Assembly: GCA_019347785.1 (NCBI GenBank)
Contig: JAHWKQ010000120.1
Location: 1-7,022 of the forward strand
Source: Actinomycetota bacterium
Lineage (GTDB): Bacteria; Actinomycetota; Nitriliruptoria; Euzebyales; Egibacteraceae
Reading direction: 5' to 3'
Length of the DNA stretch: 7,022 nt
How positions within the stretch are numbered: the stretch's first letter is position 1; every line of letters starts with the position of its first letter. A program made the position numbers and the translations under genes. Under the pieces are notes generated by a model. That model saw nothing but the letters and a program-made list of their open reading frames with translations, did not search any database and was not told the origin of the DNA. Positions 4,705-7,022 of this stretch are shown piece by piece.

Positions 4705-6708
4705 ATGCGCGAGCCCCGCCCCCCGGACCGCCCGTGGGTCATGCGGACCTATTCCGGCCACTCGTCCGCGAGAGCCTCCAACGAGCTGTACCGGCACAAC
4801 CTGGCCAAGGGTCAGACCGGCCTGTCCGTGGCCTTCGACCTGCCCACCCAGACCGGCTACGACAGCGACGCGGCCCTGGCCCGCGGCGAGGTGGGCAAGG
4901 TCGGCGTACCGGTGTGCTCGCTGGACGACATGCGCACCCTGTTCGACAGGCTGCCGTTGGCGCGCATGAACACGTCGATGACGATCAACGCCACGGCTCC
5001 GTGGCTGCTGGGGCTGTACGGGGCGCTGGCACACGAGCAGGGAGCGGACCTGGCGCAGCTGCGGGGCACCACGCAGAACGACATCGTCAAGGAGTACCTG
5101 TCGCGCGGCACGTACGTGTTCCCGCCCGGGCCCAGCATGCGCCTGACCCGCGACGTGGTCGTGCACAGCGTCCGGCACCTGCCCCGCTGGAACCCCGTCA
5201 ACGTCTGCAGCTACCACCTCCAGGAGGTGGGCGCGACCCCCGTGCAGGAGGTCGCGTTCGCGCTGGCGACGGCCACGGCCATCCTCGACAGCGTGCGCGC
5301 GTCGGGCATGGTGGCCACCGCCGACTTCGGGCGCGTCGTGGGCCGCGTCAGCTTCTTCGTCAACGCCGGCATCCGCTTCCTGGACGAGATCGCGAAGCTG
5401 CGCGCCTTCGCGCGGCTGTGGGACGAGCTGTGCCACGAGCGCTACGGCGTGACCGACCCGGCGCTGCGCCGCTTCCGCTACGGCGTGCAGGTCAACTCCC
5501 TGGGGCTGACCGAGTCGCAGCCGGAGAACAACATCGCGCGGATCCTGCTGCAGACGCTGGCCGTGACCTTGTCACGCGACGTCCGCGCCCGGGCGGTGCA
5601 GCTTCCGACGTGGAACGAGGCCCTGGGGCTGCCCCGGCCCTGGGACCAGCAGCTCAGCCTGCGGATGCAGCAGGTCCTGGCCTATGAGACCGACCTGCTC
5701 GAGCACGACGACGTCTTCGCCGGCAGCCACGTCATGGGCGAGTTGAGCGACGACATCGCGCGCGAGGCGCGGGCCGAGTACCGGCGGGTACTGGAGCTGG
5801 GAGGAGCGGTGGAGGCCGTCGACTACATGAAGGCCCAGCTCGTCCGCTCCAACGCGGAGCGGCTGCGGCGGGTCGAGACGGGCGAGCAGGTCGTGGTCGG
5901 CGTGAACCGGTTCACCGAGGCGGAGCCGTCGCCGTTGGTCGGAAGCGACGGCGACGTCGTCCTGCGCGTCGAGGAGGACGCCGAGGCCGAGCAGGTGCGA
6001 CGGGTGCGCGCCTTCCGGGCGCGACGGGAGGACGCCGCGGTGCGCCGCGCGCTCGACGCGCTGCGGGTGGCCGCCTCGCGCCCCGACGACAACGTCATGC
6101 CGGCGTCGATCGAGGCGGCCCGGGCGGGCGTGACGACCGGCGAGTGGGCGGACGCGCTGCGCGAGACGTTCGGCGAGTACCGCGGCCCCACGGGAGTGGG
6201 CGGGGCCGGGGGCGTGGGCGGTGGACGCGACCCGGGCGCGCGCGACGGTGACGGCCTGGCGCACGCCCGTTCCCGGGTGGCCGCCGCGGAGCGCGCCGTC
6301 GGCGGCCGGCTGCGGCTGCTCGTCGCCAAGCCGGGACTCGACGGGCACTCGTCGGGCGCCGAGCAGGTCGCCGTCCGCGCCCGCGACGCCGGCTTCGAGG
6401 TGGTCTACGAGGGCATCCGGCTGACCCCGGCCCAGATCGTCCGCGCGGCCGTGGACGAGGACGTGCACCTCGTCGGCCTGTCGATCCTGTCCGGCTCCCA
6501 CGCGTCGCTCGTGCCCGAGGTGCTCGCCGGGCTGCGCGGGCACGGCGTGGACGTCCCGGTCGCCGTCGGCGGGATCATCCCGCCCGCCGACGCCCGGGCA
6601 CTGCGGCGCGCCGGCGTGGCGGCCGTCTACACGCCCGCCGACTACGACCTGACCCGTCTGGTCGCCGAGCTCGCCGACCTCGTCGCGGCGCACGCCGCGC
6701 GGGCGTGA
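4705..6708 (+). CDS. ecm: Ethylmalonyl-CoA mutase (MeaA-type), coenzyme B12-dependent
   Basis: This 667-aa cytoplasmic enzyme converts (2R)-ethylmalonyl-CoA to (2S)-methylsuccinyl-CoA by an adenosylcobalamin radical rearrangement in the ethylmalonyl-CoA pathway of acetyl-CoA assimilation. The substrate-binding TIM barrel (about 1-495) shows MRTYSGHSSARASNELYR, GLSVAFDLPTQTGYDSD, NTSMTINATAPWLL, GTTQNDIVKEYLSRGT and YGVQVNSLGLTESQPENN. DLPTQTGYDSD and NTSMTIN are MeaA/Ecm wording; methylmalonyl-CoA mutases usually read DLATHRGYDSD. A Gly-rich linker (about 499-520) leads to the B12 domain (about 525-667), with DGHSSG (D546, H548 as lower cobalt ligand), GLSILSGSH and VGGIIPP. The start is ATG 4705: GAGGAG (4694-4699) lies 5 nt upstream and the length fits the family. 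The open frame continues to 4198 but overlaps the divergent gene and has no family similarity. No other pathway gene (ccr, mcd, mch, mcl) or meaB-type chaperone is in the window. The catalytic residues I can identify appear intact. Confidence 0.95.
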   Translation: MREPRPPDRPWVMRTYSGHSSARASNELYRHNLAKGQTGLSVAFDLPTQTGYDSDAALARGEVGKVGVPVCSLDDMRTLFDRLPLARMNTSMTINATAPWLLGLYGALAHEQGADLAQLRGTTQNDIVKEYLSRGTYVFPPGPSMRLTRDVVVHSVRHLPRWNPVNVCSYHLQEVGATPVQEVAFALATATAILDSVRASGMVATADFGRVVGRVSFFVNAGIRFLDEIAKLRAFARLWDELCHERYGVTDPALRRFRYGVQVNSLGLTESQPENNIARILLQTLAVTLSRDVRARAVQLPTWNEALGLPRPWDQQLSLRMQQVLAYETDLLEHDDVFAGSHVMGELSDDIAREARAEYRRVLELGGAVEAVDYMKAQLVRSNAERLRRVETGEQVVVGVNRFTEAEPSPLVGSDGDVVLRVEEDAEAEQVRRVRAFRARREDAAVRRALDALRVAASRPDDNVMPASIEAARAGVTTGEWADALRETFGEYRGPTGVGGAGGVGGGRDPGARDGDGLAHARSRVAAAERAVGGRLRLLVAKPGLDGHSSGAEQVAVRARDAGFEVVYEGIRLTPAQIVRAAVDEDVHLVGLSILSGSHASLVPEVLAGLRGHGVDVPVAVGGIIPPADARALRRAGVAAVYTPADYDLTRLVAELADLVAAHAARA

Positions 6709-6715
6709 CCGCCCG
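6700..6715. terminator. Hairpin between convergent mutase and rhodanese genes
   Basis: CGGGCG (6700-6705) and CGCCCG (6710-6715) form a perfect 6-bp stem. The loop is TGAC, whose first three bases are the TGA stop of the mutase (6706-6708). The convergent gene's stop is at 6718-6720, so the stem covers the 9-bp gap. A bidirectional terminator is plausible; the stem is short and there is no T-run. Confidence 0.4.
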
Positions 6716-6717
6716 GG

Positions 6718-7022
6718 TCAGCCCACGACGCGCAGGCCCGCGTCCGCGGCGCGCCGCCACTCGTCGTCGACCAGCACGACGTCCCGGCCCGCGGCGTCCA
6801 GCAGGGACGCGGCGACGGCGGCACGGTACCCCGACGCGCAGTGGACCCACAGCGGCCCGGCCGTCGGCGGGGGCATGCGCGCGGGCAGGTGCTGCACGGG
6901 GACGTGGACGGCGTTCTCCAGGTGTCCCTCCCGCCACTCGTCGTCCTGGCGCACGTCCAGGACGGTGGCCGGGACGTGGGCGCGGGCCTGGGCGAGCGCG
7001 GCGAAGTCCTTGGCCGGGTAGG
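6718..7022 (-). CDS. Rhodanese domain, C-terminal part of a larger protein, probably an MBL-fold hydrolase (cut by window edge)
   Basis: About 100 residues are visible, and the frame stays open to the right edge. The domain shows TVLDVRQDDEWREGHLENA followed by AVHVPVQHL, and the active-site loop HCASGYRAAV, in which the cysteine (residue about 61 of the visible part) would carry the persulfide sulfur and the loop arginine closes the Cys-X4-Arg motif. It ends with GRDVVLVDDEW and the stop at 6720-6718. Rhodaneses transfer sulfane sulfur between donors and acceptors. The text before the domain (YPAKDFAALAQARAHV) and its end are typical of the C-terminal rhodanese domain of actinobacterial metallo-beta-lactamase-fold hydrolases, some of which are persulfide dioxygenases. 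A stand-alone rhodanese is the alternative, and the window cannot decide. The GTG at 6954 falls inside the domain and is not the start. The gene converges on the mutase. Confidence 0.85.
   Translation of the reverse strand, partial: YPAKDFAALAQARAHVPATVLDVRQDDEWREGHLENAVHVPVQHLPARMPPPTAGPLWVHCASGYRAAVAASLLDAAGRDVVLVDDEWRRAADAGLRVVG

Noticed and set aside
4183..5436. A 417-codon minus-strand frame across the GlsB-type gene and the mutase start.
   Set aside because: It overlaps two supported genes, has biased shadow-like composition and no motif.
5572..6693. A 373-codon minus-strand frame opposite the mutase gene.
   Set aside because: It lies wholly under a mutase with intact catalytic and B12 motifs, and its translation has no recognisable domain. 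It is a shadow of the coding strand.
6718..6954. A complete 78-aa protein starting at GTG 6954.
   Set aside because: The same frame continues upstream into the conserved first strand of the rhodanese domain (TVLDV) and on to the window edge, so 6954 is internal.

Overview
The window is about 7 kb of very GC-rich DNA with G/C-biased third codon positions. Its GreA C-terminal half reads like those of high-GC Gram-positives, it carries an A-family polymerase and an ethylmalonyl-CoA mutase similar to actinobacterial ones, and it has a rhodanese tail typical of actinobacterial metallo-hydrolases. Together these point to a chromosomal segment of an Actinomycetota species. I cannot name the family or genus. 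I see no transposase, integrase, tRNA, rRNA or CRISPR array.

Layout, left to right. (1) The 3' part of greA (+) enters from the left edge and is followed by a strong hairpin. (2) A 54-aa unrecognised protein (+) has a good ribosome binding site. (3) A 28-nt compound hairpin sits between its stop and the convergent end of the next gene. (4) A 570-aa SSS-family sodium/sugar symporter (-) closely resembles animal SGLT1. Its own candidate promoter begins on top of the stop codon of the gene upstream of it. (5) A stand-alone family A DNA polymerase (-) has an intact 3'-5' exonuclease domain and no 5' nuclease domain. (6) A small GlsB/YeaQ/YmgE-type membrane protein (-). (7) A divergent intergenic region holds a tandem decamer, a perfect inverted repeat and two candidate promoters. 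(8) A full-length ethylmalonyl-CoA mutase (+). (9) Convergent to it, with 9 bp between the stops, is the C-terminal rhodanese domain of a protein that runs off the right edge (-).

Functionally this is a mixed housekeeping and accessory-metabolism neighbourhood rather than one operon. The symporter would bring in a sugar on a sodium gradient. The mutase belongs to the ethylmalonyl-CoA pathway of acetyl-CoA assimilation, but none of its pathway partners is in the window. The polymerase probably serves repair or gap filling beside the main Pol I. GlsB-type proteins are stress-associated. The only plausible cotranscription is glsB-type gene to polymerase (same strand, about 60-80 bp apart).

I do not see a convincing undescribed system. 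The points most worth a second look are the polymerase, the promoter/operator at its end, the hairpins around several stop codons, and the small unknown protein. All statements come from reading the sequence and recalled family knowledge; no searches or folding programs were run.
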